This document shows, one piece after another, positions 38,167 through 46,910 of a stretch of DNA of 64,000 bases (the stretch's first letter is position 1; each line of letters begins with the position of its first letter). Position numbers and translations under genes: made by a program. The notes beneath the pieces were generated by a model. It saw only the letters and a list, made by a program, of their open reading frames with translations, ran no database searches and was not told where the DNA came from. Source of the DNA: Chloroflexota bacterium (GTDB lineage Bacteria; Chloroflexota; Anaerolineae; Aggregatilineales; Phototrophicaceae); the NCBI GenBank assembly GCA_016223085.1, contig JACRPS010000003.1, positions 372,001 to 436,000 of the forward strand, written 5' to 3'.

Positions 38167-39246
38167 TTGCTCGACCTGAAAACCCATTTAAAAACGCTGA
38201 CCGAAACCCATGCGCCTTCCGGCCACGAAGGCCCTATCCGCGACGTGGTGCGCGAAGCCTGGCGCGGCCTGACCGACCGGATGGAATATGACAAACTGGG
38301 CAGCCTGATCGGTATTAAGTCTGCGACGCAGCCGCTTGACCCGCCGCGCCGGGTGATGCTGGCGGCGCACATGGACGAAATCGGCCTGATGGTGCGCGAC
38401 ATCGTGGATGGGTTTATTTACGTGCATTGCATCAGCGGGGTGGATGCCCGCCTCATGCTGGCGCAGCCGGTGATGGTGCATGGCCGCCGCCCGCTGCCCG
38501 GCGTGGTCGCCAGTGTGCCGCCGCACCTGCTGCCGAACAACGCGCGCGGCAAATACCCCAGCTTTGATGATCTCATCATTGATGTGGGGCTGCCCGCCGC
38601 TGAACTAGCTGATCTGGTGCGGCTTGGCGACCTGATTACACCGGACGCGCCGCTGGTGGAACTGAACGGCCAGCGCGTAGCCGGCAAGGCGATGGACGAC
38701 CGTGCCTGTGTTGCGGCGGTGACGGTCTGCCTGGACGCGCTAAAGGGAATGCACCACCGTTGGGACGTGTATGCCGCTGCAACGGTGCAGGAAGAAACCG
38801 GGCTGTATGGCGCGGCGACGGCAGCCTACCACATCCAGCCGGACATCGCCATCGCGCTCGACGTGACTTTCGCGCCCCAACCGGGCGTGGACGGTGACGA
38901 CACTGCCGAGATGAACGGCGGCCCGGCCATTGGCATTGGTCCGAATTTCCACCCGAAACTGGTGGAGAAGATCAAGGACACGGCCAAAAAATACGAGATC
39001 AAATTGCAGGATGATATTCTGCCGGGCGCGAGTGGGACGGATGCCTGGGCGATTCAGGTAGCGCAAGAAGGCGTGCCGACGGCGCTCTTGAGCATCCCGA
39101 TTCGCAACATGCACTCGCCGGTGGAAACGGTTGACCTGCGTGACATCGAACGCACCGGCAGGCTGCTGGCGCATTTCATCGCCGGTCTGGACGGCGACTT
39201 TCTGGCGGCGATTGACTGGGATGAGCTTAAAAGTAACGAGGGATGA
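38167..39246 (+). CDS. M42 family metallopeptidase, paralogue 1
   Basis: 359 aa starting with TTG at 38167; AGGAG at 38153-38157 sits 9 bases upstream. M42 signatures are present: VMLAAHMDEIGLMV with metal-binding His and Asp, KAMDDRACVAAV, the catalytic Glu in VQEETGLYGA, and ALDVTFAPQPG. M42 enzymes are large self-compartmentalising aminopeptidases (TET-like), binding two metal ions and trimming short peptides. It is followed by the large membrane protein at 39257, and two further M42 genes lie within 7 kb. Confidence 0.92.
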   Translation: MLDLKTHLKTLTETHAPSGHEGPIRDVVREAWRGLTDRMEYDKLGSLIGIKSATQPLDPPRRVMLAAHMDEIGLMVRDIVDGFIYVHCISGVDARLMLAQPVMVHGRRPLPGVVASVPPHLLPNNARGKYPSFDDLIIDVGLPAAELADLVRLGDLITPDAPLVELNGQRVAGKAMDDRACVAAVTVCLDALKGMHHRWDVYAAATVQEETGLYGAATAAYHIQPDIAIALDVTFAPQPGVDGDDTAEMNGGPAIGIGPNFHPKLVEKIKDTAKKYEIKLQDDILPGASGTDAWAIQVAQEGVPTALLSIPIRNMHSPVETVDLRDIERTGRLLAHFIAGLDGDFLAAIDWDELKSNEG

Positions 39247-39310
39247 GGAATGAGGGATGAGTAAAGAGAATACTCGCCCCTCGATACTCAGCACTCAGTA
39301 CTCAGCACTT
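39231..39310. repeat. Short tandem repeats spanning a gene junction
   Basis: GAGGGATGAGGAATGAGGGA and ATGAGTAAAGAG units cover the stop of the M42 gene and the start of the next; then TACTCAGCACTCAGTACTCA codes for residues LSTQYSAL of the next protein. Confidence 0.85.
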
Positions 39311-41869
39311 GTCCTGCTGGCGCTGATCGTCGCGCTGGCGCTGGTACTACGGCTGACCGCGCTGGACGTAATTCCGGCGGGCAGCGATGGCGACGCGGCC
39401 TGGTTCGGCTTCAACGCGCTCGATTGGCTTGACCGGGGCGTGTGGCCGTATTACGTCCACGAACTCTACAGCCCGGAGCCGGTCACGGTCGTGCTGCTGG
39501 GGTTGACCATTCCGCTGGTTGGTATTGCCAATGTCACCACGCGCGTCGTTTCGGCGCTGGGCGGCGCGGCATTTGTGGCACTGTTGTACCCGGCAGCCTG
39601 GTGGCTGCTGGCGGATTCTCCCCGACCGCTGCGGGCGCGCGCCGGACTGCTGGCAGCGCTGGCCGCTGCCGTCAGCCTGCATGTGATTCACGTCAGCCGC
39701 ACCGGGTTACAGGGGTCGCAAATCCCGATGGTCGTGGCGCTGACGCTGCTGGTGGCGTTGACCGCCTGGGCCTGGACATGCGGCGGCTTCTGGCGTTGGG
39801 CGCTGGCCGGTGTCGCGCTGGCGCTGACGCAGTACGTGTATCTGGCAGCGCGGGTAACGCCGCTCGCCGTTCTGCTGTGGGTTGGATTTACCGCGCTGAC
39901 ACAGCGGCAGCAGTTCCGCCAACAGCGGCGCGGCTGGCTGGTGATGGCCGTGACCGCCTTTGTGCTGGTGCTGCCCAACATCCTCTTTTTTCTGACCACG
40001 CCCGAAGCGTTTGCGGGACGTGCCAGCGCCGGAACCGAATTTTCCGGCGGGTTGATCTGGAACTTCGACACCGCCCGTTATGGCGGGCCGCTGGGGCTGG
40101 TACTGCAAAAACTGCGCCGAAACACGCTGGCGGTCGCGGTCGAATGGGACGGGCCATATACGTCCGGCCTCGATCAGCCGATTCTGACGCCGCTGCTGGT
40201 CGTTGGCCTGCTGTGGACAGTGTGGCTGCTGGTTCGTCAGCCGTGCCGCATTGGTCTGGCCTGGCCCTGGCTGGCTATTCCGGTGCTGCTCATCCCGGAC
40301 TTGATCGCCAGCGTCAACACCCAGCCCCACGCCATGCGGCAGATTGGCGTGCTGCCGTTCCTGTTTCTGCTGGCCGGTATTGGACTAGCCTCGTTGTGGG
40401 AGCAGCTCGAACGGCGTACCCCTTCCGGTGTTGTGCGTGGGGCTATTGCCGCCGGTGTTGTCCTGCTGGTGCTGCTGCCGTCAGCGTGGGATATTTACCG
40501 TTACGTGTTTCAGGTGACGCCGGCGCGGTACACGAACCCCGAAACAGCATGGCGCTTGCAGCAGACCGACCGCGACATCGCCGAACGGCTGGTTAGTCAG
40601 CCGGATAAGGCTTATCTGATTCCGGCGACCGAATACGAGCGCCCGGTGCTGGCATGGATCGCCGCCGGTGCTTTCCGCAACCGGCGCAGCGCCCTGAGTG
40701 CCGATGGCACTCTGGCGCTGCCAAACCTGCCGGATACGGTGATGCTGATGCAGCCTGCTGACCCGTTCCGCGCCCGCCACGACGCCAAAGCGGCGCAGGT
40801 GGATAACCGCCTGTGGGTGCTGCTATATGACGGACGGGTATGGTTTCTACCGCCGTTTTCAGCAGAGGCAGCCAACGCGCTGACCTGCGGCGCGAACAGC
40901 GACATCCAGCGCGACCGCAGCGGGACGGTGATCGCCCGATACTGCGCCATCCCCCCGCCCGACAGCCTATCCGCGCCGTATACTATCCTGCGCCGGCTGG
41001 ATGTGACCATCGGCGATCAACTCCAGTTGGTCGGCTATGACGTAGCCAGTGATGATTTAATCCCCGGCCAGCCGTTTTTTGTCACCCTGTTCTGGAAGCC
41101 GCTTCGCCCGCCGCACGACGATTATGAGGTGTTTGTGCAGTTGTGGAATGACGCGGGCGAGTCGCTGGCTCTGTGGCAGGGCAAGCCGTTTAACGGTGCG
41201 TACCGGATGCCCATCTGGCGACCAGATGAAATCGTGCCAACACATCACTGGCTAACGCTGCCGCCGGACGCCCCACCAGGGCGCTATTCGCTGGCAGTCG
41301 GGGTTTTTGACTCCTTACGCAGCCAGACGCTTCCGGCCTCCGACAGCGGCGTTCAGGCTGATATGGGTATATTGGTGCTGCCGGATTTACGCTACGCTCC
41401 CCCTTCTACAGAAGCCAGCGTCCAACCGCTTCCGGCTGCGGTGCGGTTTGGCGACGCGCTGGCGTTAGGCGGAATCGAAGCCCGGCAGGCCAATACGCTG
41501 CTGTCGCTGTATCAGTCATGGATGGTGAACCCCGGCACGGTGCTGTCAGTAGAGTTACAATGGGAAACGCTGCAACGTCCCGCAGCCGATTATTCGGTGT
41601 TCCTGCACCTGACTCCCGCCGATGACGCACCGCCTATCGCGCAGCAGGACCGGCTCATGGGCGGTGCGCTGCCAACCGGCGCATGGCGCGCCGGGGACGA
41701 GTGGCTCGATCACCTGGAACTGGCGTTGCCGCCGGATTTACCCGCCGGGGTGTATACGCTGTGGCTGGGGGTGTATTACTGGCAGACCGGCGAACGGCTG
41801 CTGGTGATTCAGGATGGCGTGGAACTGCCTGACCGACGCTTGCGGCTTGGTACCGTAATGGTTGAATAG
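39257..41869 (+). CDS. Large polytopic membrane protein, glycosyltransferase-family-39/PMT-like
   Basis: 870 aa. The N-terminal half has about 10-12 membrane helices. The first outside loop has the acidic sequence IPAGSDGDAAWFGFNALDWL, resembling the Asp-containing loop of GT-C (PMT/ArnT-like) glycosyltransferases. The C-terminal half is soluble and beta-rich, with two similar segments (PFFVTLFWKPLRPPHDDYEV with RYSLAVGVFD, and VLSVELQWETLQRPAADYSV with VYTLWLGVYY). A typical partner would be a polyprenyl-phosphate sugar. Residues about 8-19 (SILSTQYSALVL) are encoded by a short tandem repeat, so the true start may be downstream of ATG 39257. Confidence 0.8.
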   Translation: MSKENTRPSILSTQYSALVLLALIVALALVLRLTALDVIPAGSDGDAAWFGFNALDWLDRGVWPYYVHELYSPEPVTVVLLGLTIPLVGIANVTTRVVSALGGAAFVALLYPAAWWLLADSPRPLRARAGLLAALAAAVSLHVIHVSRTGLQGSQIPMVVALTLLVALTAWAWTCGGFWRWALAGVALALTQYVYLAARVTPLAVLLWVGFTALTQRQQFRQQRRGWLVMAVTAFVLVLPNILFFLTTPEAFAGRASAGTEFSGGLIWNFDTARYGGPLGLVLQKLRRNTLAVAVEWDGPYTSGLDQPILTPLLVVGLLWTVWLLVRQPCRIGLAWPWLAIPVLLIPDLIASVNTQPHAMRQIGVLPFLFLLAGIGLASLWEQLERRTPSGVVRGAIAAGVVLLVLLPSAWDIYRYVFQVTPARYTNPETAWRLQQTDRDIAERLVSQPDKAYLIPATEYERPVLAWIAAGAFRNRRSALSADGTLALPNLPDTVMLMQPADPFRARHDAKAAQVDNRLWVLLYDGRVWFLPPFSAEAANALTCGANSDIQRDRSGTVIARYCAIPPPDSLSAPYTILRRLDVTIGDQLQLVGYDVASDDLIPGQPFFVTLFWKPLRPPHDDYEVFVQLWNDAGESLALWQGKPFNGAYRMPIWRPDEIVPTHHWLTLPPDAPPGRYSLAVGVFDSLRSQTLPASDSGVQADMGILVLPDLRYAPPSTEASVQPLPAAVRFGDALALGGIEARQANTLLSLYQSWMVNPGTVLSVELQWETLQRPAADYSVFLHLTPADDAPPIAQQDRLMGGALPTGAWRAGDEWLDHLELALPPDLPAGVYTLWLGVYYWQTGERLLVIQDGVELPDRRLRLGTVMVE

Positions 41870-41932
41870 TGATGAGTAACGAGGTATGAGGAATGAGTAA
41901 AAGAAGCGCTGTAACTCGTTACTCATACCTTT
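41868..41932. repeat. Short tandem repeats between membrane protein and M42 gene
   Basis: GATGAGTAACGAGGTATGAG and GAATGAGTAAAAG units, then the reverse-complement type TAACTCGTTACTCATACC, giving a potential hairpin. Confidence 0.8.
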
Positions 41933-41953
41933 TGACTGGTTCGCGGAGGGAAA

Positions 41954-43003
41954 ATGCTGTTACAACAACTATCGGAAGCCATCGGCGTTTCCGGCCAGGA
42001 AGATGCCGTGCGGAAGCTGATTGTGCCGGCGATCAAAGATCACGTGACCAATATCCGCGTGGACGCGATGGGCAACGTCACGGCGGTGAAACCGGGCACG
42101 AACCCGGATGCGCCGCGCCTGATGCTGTCAGCACATATGGACGAAGTGGGCTTTATGGTCACGGGCTTTGACGGCGACGGCCTGATTCACTTTGCGGCGG
42201 TCGGCGGTGTGGACGAGCGCATTCTGCCCGGCCTGCGGGTGAAAATCGGCGACAAACTGGTGCCGGGGGTGGTGATCTGGACACCGATACACAAAAGTCA
42301 TGGCAAGAACGACACGGCCAAGATTAACACGTTGCGGATTGACATCGGCGCGTCCAGCAAGGATGAAGCCAGCGGCAAGGTCAAACGCGGCGACCGCGTG
42401 GCCTTCGACAGCCGGTTTATGGAACTGAGCGATAAAATCCTGCGCGGCAAATCGTTTGATAACCGCGTCGGCTGTTCACTGCTGGTGGATATTTTACAGG
42501 GCGGGCCGTACCCGGTGACGGTGCTGGCGGCCTTCACGGTGCAGGAGGAAATCGGCCTGCGCGGGGCGCGGGTGGCGGCGCGCATCCTGAAGCCGGACGC
42601 GGCGATCGCGCTGGAAGGCACGACCGCCAACGACGTGCCAAACCCCAACGCCGACCCGGACGGTGACACCGACGATAACCCGACCTGCGGTCTGGGCGAC
42701 GGCCCGGCGCTGACGATCATGGATCGCAGCCTGATTACACACCCGCGTCTGCTGGCGTTCCTACGCGAAACAGCCGAAGCTGAGGGGATACCGTATCAAT
42801 ACAAAACGCATCTCGGCGGGGGCACGGACGCGGGCGCGATTCATCAGGCCAACGAAGGCGTGCCGTCGGCGGTGGTGAGTGTGCCGTGTCGTTATATCCA
42901 CAGCCCGGCGGCCTACCTGCACCGCGACGATTACGCCAACACGCTCAGGCTGCTGCAAGCCGCGCTGAACCGCCTGACGTGGGATGCCCTCAGGAGGCCA
43001 TAA
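41954..43003 (+). CDS. M42 family metallopeptidase, paralogue 2
   Basis: 349 aa, GGAGGG before ATG. Motifs: RLMLSAHMDEVGFMV, GKSFDNRVGCSLL, the catalytic Glu in VQEEIGLRGA, AIALEGTTANDVP and HLGGGTDAGAIHQ near the C-terminus. This is the canonical glucanase/endoglucanase-M-type M42 sequence; the family acts as aminopeptidases. The PhzF gene begins directly after its stop (TAA then ATG), so they share a transcript. Confidence 0.93.
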   Translation: MLLQQLSEAIGVSGQEDAVRKLIVPAIKDHVTNIRVDAMGNVTAVKPGTNPDAPRLMLSAHMDEVGFMVTGFDGDGLIHFAAVGGVDERILPGLRVKIGDKLVPGVVIWTPIHKSHGKNDTAKINTLRIDIGASSKDEASGKVKRGDRVAFDSRFMELSDKILRGKSFDNRVGCSLLVDILQGGPYPVTVLAAFTVQEEIGLRGARVAARILKPDAAIALEGTTANDVPNPNADPDGDTDDNPTCGLGDGPALTIMDRSLITHPRLLAFLRETAEAEGIPYQYKTHLGGGTDAGAIHQANEGVPSAVVSVPCRYIHSPAAYLHRDDYANTLRLLQAALNRLTWDALRRP

Positions 43004-43912
43004 ATGCGCAAACTCCATTATCATCTGGTAGATGTGTTCACCGACCAGCGGTTTGGCGGCAATCCGCTGGCCGTGTTCACCAACGGGCGCGGCCTGACCA
43101 CCGAGACGATGCAGGCCATCGCCAAAGAGTTCAATCTGTCGGAAACGACGTTTGTGTTGCCGCCAGAAGACCCCGCCAATGACTGGCGCGTGCGCATCTT
43201 CACCCCTGCCAGCGAACTGCCGATGGCGGGACATCCTACTGTCGGCACGTCATTTGTGCTGGCGACGGAGAAGCTGGTTGATGTATCCGAGCAGCAGCCG
43301 ACGATTCGCCTGGAAGAATTGGTCGGGGTCATTCCGGTGACGTTCACGTTCGACGGCGGCCAACCGGTGATGGCGACCATGCAGCAGCTTCCACCGCGCT
43401 TCGGGCCGGTGTTTGAAGACCGGCGGGCGGTGGCCGATATGTTGTGCTTGGATGTGTCGGCGCTGGATGATGGCCCGGTAGAAGTGATATCGTGTGGTAC
43501 GCCGTTTTTGCTGGTGCCGGTCAAAACGCTGGCCGCCGTACAAAACATCCGGCTGCGGATTGACATCTGGGAACGCGCGCTGGCGAATTACGAATCGTCC
43601 AAGCTGTTTGTGTTCACCCGCGAGACAATTTACCCCGGCTCCACCGTCCATTCGCGTATGTTCGCGCCCAGCCTCGGCATCCGCGAAGACCCGGCGACAG
43701 GCGCGGCCAGCGGGCCGCTGGGCTGCTATCTGGTGAAATACGGCTGGGTGAAGGCTAATCCCGCCGTCATCGTCAGCGAACAGGGCATCGAAATCGGTCG
43801 TCCCAGTTTCATCCACATCCGCATCGAGCAGACGGGCGGCCAGATCAACGGCGTGTTTGTCGGCGGGCAGTGTGTGTACATTGGTAAAGGTTATATCGAA
43901 GTTCCGTTGTAG
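43004..43912 (+). CDS. PhzF family isomerase-like protein
   Basis: 302 aa. PhzF hallmarks: LVDVFTDQRFGGNPLAVF at the N-terminus, AKEFNLSETTFVLPP with the conserved Glu, FTPASELPMAGHPTVGT, and FAPSLGIREDPATGAASGPL. The fold is a diaminopimelate-epimerase-like duplicate; PhzF isomerises dihydrohydroxyanthranilate in phenazine synthesis, but no phenazine genes are here and most homologues have other, unknown substrates. AGGAGG lies before the M42 stop. Its TAG stop lies in the palindrome at 43909-43937. Confidence 0.92.
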   Translation: MRKLHYHLVDVFTDQRFGGNPLAVFTNGRGLTTETMQAIAKEFNLSETTFVLPPEDPANDWRVRIFTPASELPMAGHPTVGTSFVLATEKLVDVSEQQPTIRLEELVGVIPVTFTFDGGQPVMATMQQLPPRFGPVFEDRRAVADMLCLDVSALDDGPVEVISCGTPFLLVPVKTLAAVQNIRLRIDIWERALANYESSKLFVFTRETIYPGSTVHSRMFAPSLGIREDPATGAASGPLGCYLVKYGWVKANPAVIVSEQGIEIGRPSFIHIRIEQTGGQINGVFVGGQCVYIGKGYIEVPL

Positions 43913-43937
43913 GGACACGGATATATCGTGTCCCTAC
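43909..43937. repeat. GTAGGGRC palindrome providing a stop codon
   Basis: GTAGGGACACGGATATATCG then TGTCCCTAC. The TAG in its first arm (43910-43912) is the stop codon of the PhzF gene. Confidence 0.9.
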
Positions 43938-43952
43938 ATCGTAAGGAGACAA

Positions 43953-44951
43953 ATGATCATGCAGGAATTGATTCGTAAACTGGTCGAGGCATGGGGGCCG
44001 TCCGGCTACGAGCACCATGTCCGCGAGTTGATTCAGAGCGAAGTGACCGGGCTGGCTGACAGTGTGACCGTAGACCCGCTGGGCAATCTGATCTGCCGGG
44101 TGGGGCAAGGTGGCAAAAAGGTGATGGTCGCCGCCCACATGGATGAGATCGGCCTGATGCCAACCTTTGTTGAGAAAAGCGGTTATCTCCGCTTTGCGCC
44201 CATCGGCGGTCTGCTGCACAGCACCCTGCTGGGCAGCCGCGTCCGGTTTGAAGACGGTACGATTGGCGTGATCGGCGTGCATGACGTGTGGGGCGAAAGC
44301 CGCACTAAAGTGCCCGACCTCGACGCCTTTTTTATTGACGTGAGTGACGGCAATGGCAACGGCAGTATCCAACCCGGCTGTCCGGCGACCTTCTGGCGCA
44401 GCATGGAAGAACGCGGCACGCGCCTGATCGCCAAGTCCATGGACGACCGCATCGGCTGCGCGGTAGCGATTGAGGCCATGCGTCGCCTCAATAAAACCAC
44501 GCCCAACGAAGTTTATTTTGTGTTTACGGTGCAGGAAGAAGTGGGCCTGCGCGGCGCGCGTCCGGCAGCTTATGGCATCAGTCCCGATGTTGCCATTGCG
44601 CTGGACGTGACCGCAACCGGCGATGAACCCAGAAACGCCAGGATGGCCGTCAGGCTGGGCAGCGGCGCGGCTATCAAACTGCACGATACTGGATTAGTCG
44701 TGCCGCCCGCCGTGCGCGACTGGATGGTAGAACGGGCGAAGGCCGACGGTATTCCGTATCAACTGGAACTGCTGACGCTCGGCTCGACCGACGCCGCCGG
44801 TATCCAGACGGCGCGGGCCGGCGTGCCCAGCGGCTGCATCTCGATCCCGTGCCGGTTTGTCCACACCGTCAGCGAAACGGTTGATAGCAACGACGTGGAG
44901 GCGTGTGTCCGGCTGCTGGTTGGTCTGTTAAGCCATCCGGTGCCGGTGTAG
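43953..44951 (+). CDS. M42 family metallopeptidase, paralogue 3
   Basis: 332 aa from ATG at 43953; ATG at 43959 is also possible behind AAGGAG (43943-43948). Motifs: VMVAAHMDEIGLMPTF, KSMDDRIGCAVA, the catalytic Glu in VQEEVGLRGA, and AIALDVTATGDEP. It is closer to paralogue 2 than to paralogue 1 in the VQEExGLRGA region. The frame is open upstream to 43857 but crosses a palindrome. A terminator follows at 44976-45004. Confidence 0.92.
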   Translation: MIMQELIRKLVEAWGPSGYEHHVRELIQSEVTGLADSVTVDPLGNLICRVGQGGKKVMVAAHMDEIGLMPTFVEKSGYLRFAPIGGLLHSTLLGSRVRFEDGTIGVIGVHDVWGESRTKVPDLDAFFIDVSDGNGNGSIQPGCPATFWRSMEERGTRLIAKSMDDRIGCAVAIEAMRRLNKTTPNEVYFVFTVQEEVGLRGARPAAYGISPDVAIALDVTATGDEPRNARMAVRLGSGAAIKLHDTGLVVPPAVRDWMVERAKADGIPYQLELLTLGSTDAAGIQTARAGVPSGCISIPCRFVHTVSETVDSNDVEACVRLLVGLLSHPVPV

Positions 44952-44975
44952 GTACGGTGATGTGCGTGGCTGGAG

Positions 44976-45004
44976 AACCGGGTGCGGCTGTCACCCGGTT
45001 TTTG
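44976..45004 (+). terminator. Rho-independent terminator of the M42/PhzF cluster
   Basis: Perfect stem AACCGGGTG/CACCCGGTT with loop CGGCTGT and a following TTTG T-run. Confidence 0.85.
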
Positions 45005-45087
45005 TTTGGTCTCAGGCTTAACTCAACGAATGTGCCAGTCCGGGACTATAATTTTTAACAGGATACGTAACCGGAAAAGGTTGTGGA

Positions 45088-46137
45088 ATGTCAAACACAA
45101 AACGCGGCTCCGGCGCTTTCAACCCCGACTGGCTGGTGGCGGCCTTTCATGCACTGCCGGACGCGATACTGGTGCTCGATGGCAACGGACGGGTACGGCT
45201 GGCTAATGCAGCGGCAACCGAATTTTTTGGCGCGGTCCTAACGGAGTGGACGCTGGAAGACCTGGCGAAAACGGAACCGGACTTCGGGCTGGTGCCGATT
45301 GGCCTGCCCGGTGATATCACCAATGTGCGGCAAACCCTGAAAATTCATTCCGAACGGCTGTCCCGCGACTACCTGCTGACACTGGTGGGGTATATCCAGG
45401 GCTACGTGGTGCTGCTGCGCGATTTGACCGACGCGCATGATCAGGAAGATTTTAAGCATGATATGCTGCGGCTGGCGACCCACGATCTGCGGTCGCCGCT
45501 GGCACTGATTATCAGCTACTGCGAACTGATGCTGCTGGAAATCCCGGAAGCGCTGCCCGATCTGACGCAGTACGTGTCCATCATCCACGAGGCTGCCGAC
45601 AGGATGAAACTGCTGCTGGACGCGGTGCTGCACGTGGAACGCTTCCGCACCGTGCCGCTGGACCTGCGACGCACGGTTAACCCGGTTGACCTGATCGGGG
45701 CGGCGGTTGATAATATGCGGGCGCTGGCTGCGCAAAAGAACCAGCAGTTGCTGGTTGCGTTGAGGCCGGACCTGGGGCTGCTGACGGTGGATGTGCTGTT
45801 TATTCAGGAGGCGATGGAGAACCTGATCGGGAACGCCATCAAATACACACCGGAAGGGGGACAGATCACCGTTCGCGCCTATACCGGGGACGAGCGCTTC
45901 CAGTTTGTGGTGGAAGACACCGGCATCGGTATTGGCGCGGAACACCTGCCGCATGTCTTCGAGGCGTTTTACCGGGCGAAGCAGCCGGGTACGGAAAACA
46001 TCGAGGGCACCGGCCTCGGTCTCAGCCTCGTGAAAGCTGCCGTCGAACGTCACCAGGGCAGCGTCTGGGTTGAAAGCAGTGTAGGCAAGGGCAGCCGCTT
46101 TGGCTTCTGGCTGCCGCTGCAAGCAGAAAAGGAATAG
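45088..46137 (+). CDS. Soluble PAS sensor histidine kinase
   Basis: 349 aa, no membrane helix. A PAS-like domain (about residues 13-110, beginning LVAAFHALPDAILVLDGNGR) is followed by HisKA with His132 in LATHDLRSPLALI. The HATPase_c domain has the N box ENLIGNAIKYTPEGG, the G1 box VEDTGIGIG, VFEAFYRAKQ and GTGLGLSLVKAAVERHQG. It would autophosphorylate and pass phosphate to an unlinked response regulator; none is nearby. AAAGG precedes the ATG. Confidence 0.92.
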   Translation: MSNTKRGSGAFNPDWLVAAFHALPDAILVLDGNGRVRLANAAATEFFGAVLTEWTLEDLAKTEPDFGLVPIGLPGDITNVRQTLKIHSERLSRDYLLTLVGYIQGYVVLLRDLTDAHDQEDFKHDMLRLATHDLRSPLALIISYCELMLLEIPEALPDLTQYVSIIHEAADRMKLLLDAVLHVERFRTVPLDLRRTVNPVDLIGAAVDNMRALAAQKNQQLLVALRPDLGLLTVDVLFIQEAMENLIGNAIKYTPEGGQITVRAYTGDERFQFVVEDTGIGIGAEHLPHVFEAFYRAKQPGTENIEGTGLGLSLVKAAVERHQGSVWVESSVGKGSRFGFWLPLQAEKE

Positions 46138-46142
46138 GCATT

Positions 46143-46802
46143 TTGACACAAAGCGCACAGATGTTTGAACGGCAGGTGACCAAAACGGTCGGCCTGAAGT
46201 ATTTACTGCACCTGCCACCCGGCTATGAAGCCGTGAGGCGGTGGCCGCTGATTCTGTTCCTGCACGGGATGGGCGAACGCGGTGACAATCTGGAACTGGT
46301 CAAGAAACATGGGCTGGCCCGCGTGGCGGAAGAAACGCCGGAACTGCTGGCGCGGTTTGTGGCGCTTTCACCGCAGTGCCCGCTGGAAACCTACTGGACG
46401 CACGAACTGGATGCGCTCCATGCGCTGCTGGACCATGCGCTGGAACAGTACGTGGTTGACCCTAAGCGCATTTATCTGACCGGCCTGAGCATGGGCGGGT
46501 TCGGGACATGGTTTCTGGGCATGTCGCGCCCGGAACGGTTTGCGGCGATGGCGCCGATCTGTGGCGGCGGTGAACCTTACGGCGCGGCACGACTGAAGGA
46601 TGTGCCAGTATGGGCGTTTCATGGCGCAAAAGACCGGATTGTGCCGCCGTCCGAATCGCGGCGGATGGTTCGGGCGCTGAAGGCCGTTGGCGGCAACGTC
46701 CGGCTGACGATCTACCCGGAAGCCGATCATGACTCCTGGACGGTGACGTACAATAATCCCGAATTGTACGACTGGTTCCTGCAACACCAACTGCCGCGTT
46801 AG
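46143..46802 (+). CDS. Alpha/beta hydrolase (esterase/phospholipase-type)
   Basis: 219 aa starting TTG at 46143, five bases after the kinase stop; ATG at 46161 is an alternative. The oxyanion region is LILFLHGMGERGDN, the nucleophile Ser is in GLSMGGFGTW, the acid is in HGAKDRIVPP, and the His is in PEADHDSW. This arrangement matches dienelactone-hydrolase/PHB-depolymerase-like esterases. Its substrate is unknown. Close spacing suggests co-transcription with the sensor kinase. Confidence 0.9.
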   Translation: MTQSAQMFERQVTKTVGLKYLLHLPPGYEAVRRWPLILFLHGMGERGDNLELVKKHGLARVAEETPELLARFVALSPQCPLETYWTHELDALHALLDHALEQYVVDPKRIYLTGLSMGGFGTWFLGMSRPERFAAMAPICGGGEPYGAARLKDVPVWAFHGAKDRIVPPSESRRMVRALKAVGGNVRLTIYPEADHDSWTVTYNNPELYDWFLQHQLPR

Positions 46803-46830
46803 TAGGGACATGGCGGCGCCATGCCCCTAC
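46802..46830. repeat. GTAGGGRC palindrome
   Basis: GTAGGGACATGGCGGCGCCA then TGCCCCTAC; its first base is the last base of the hydrolase TAG stop. Confidence 0.85.
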
Positions 46831-46866
46831 GGGCCGTGTCCATTATTTCTCATCTCAATAATGTAA

Positions 46867-46894
46867 GTAGGGGCGAACCGCCGGTTCTCCCTAC
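46867..46894. repeat. GTAGGGRC palindrome
   Basis: GTAGGGGCGAACCGCCGGTT then CTCCCTAC; second copy in a 108-base gap. Confidence 0.85.
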
Positions 46895-46910
46895 AGAACA
46901 TGGTCATGCT

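Noticed and set aside
39231-41932. Possible CRISPR array from the short repeats
   Set aside because: Units are about 7 bases, directly adjacent, with no spacers and no cas genes.
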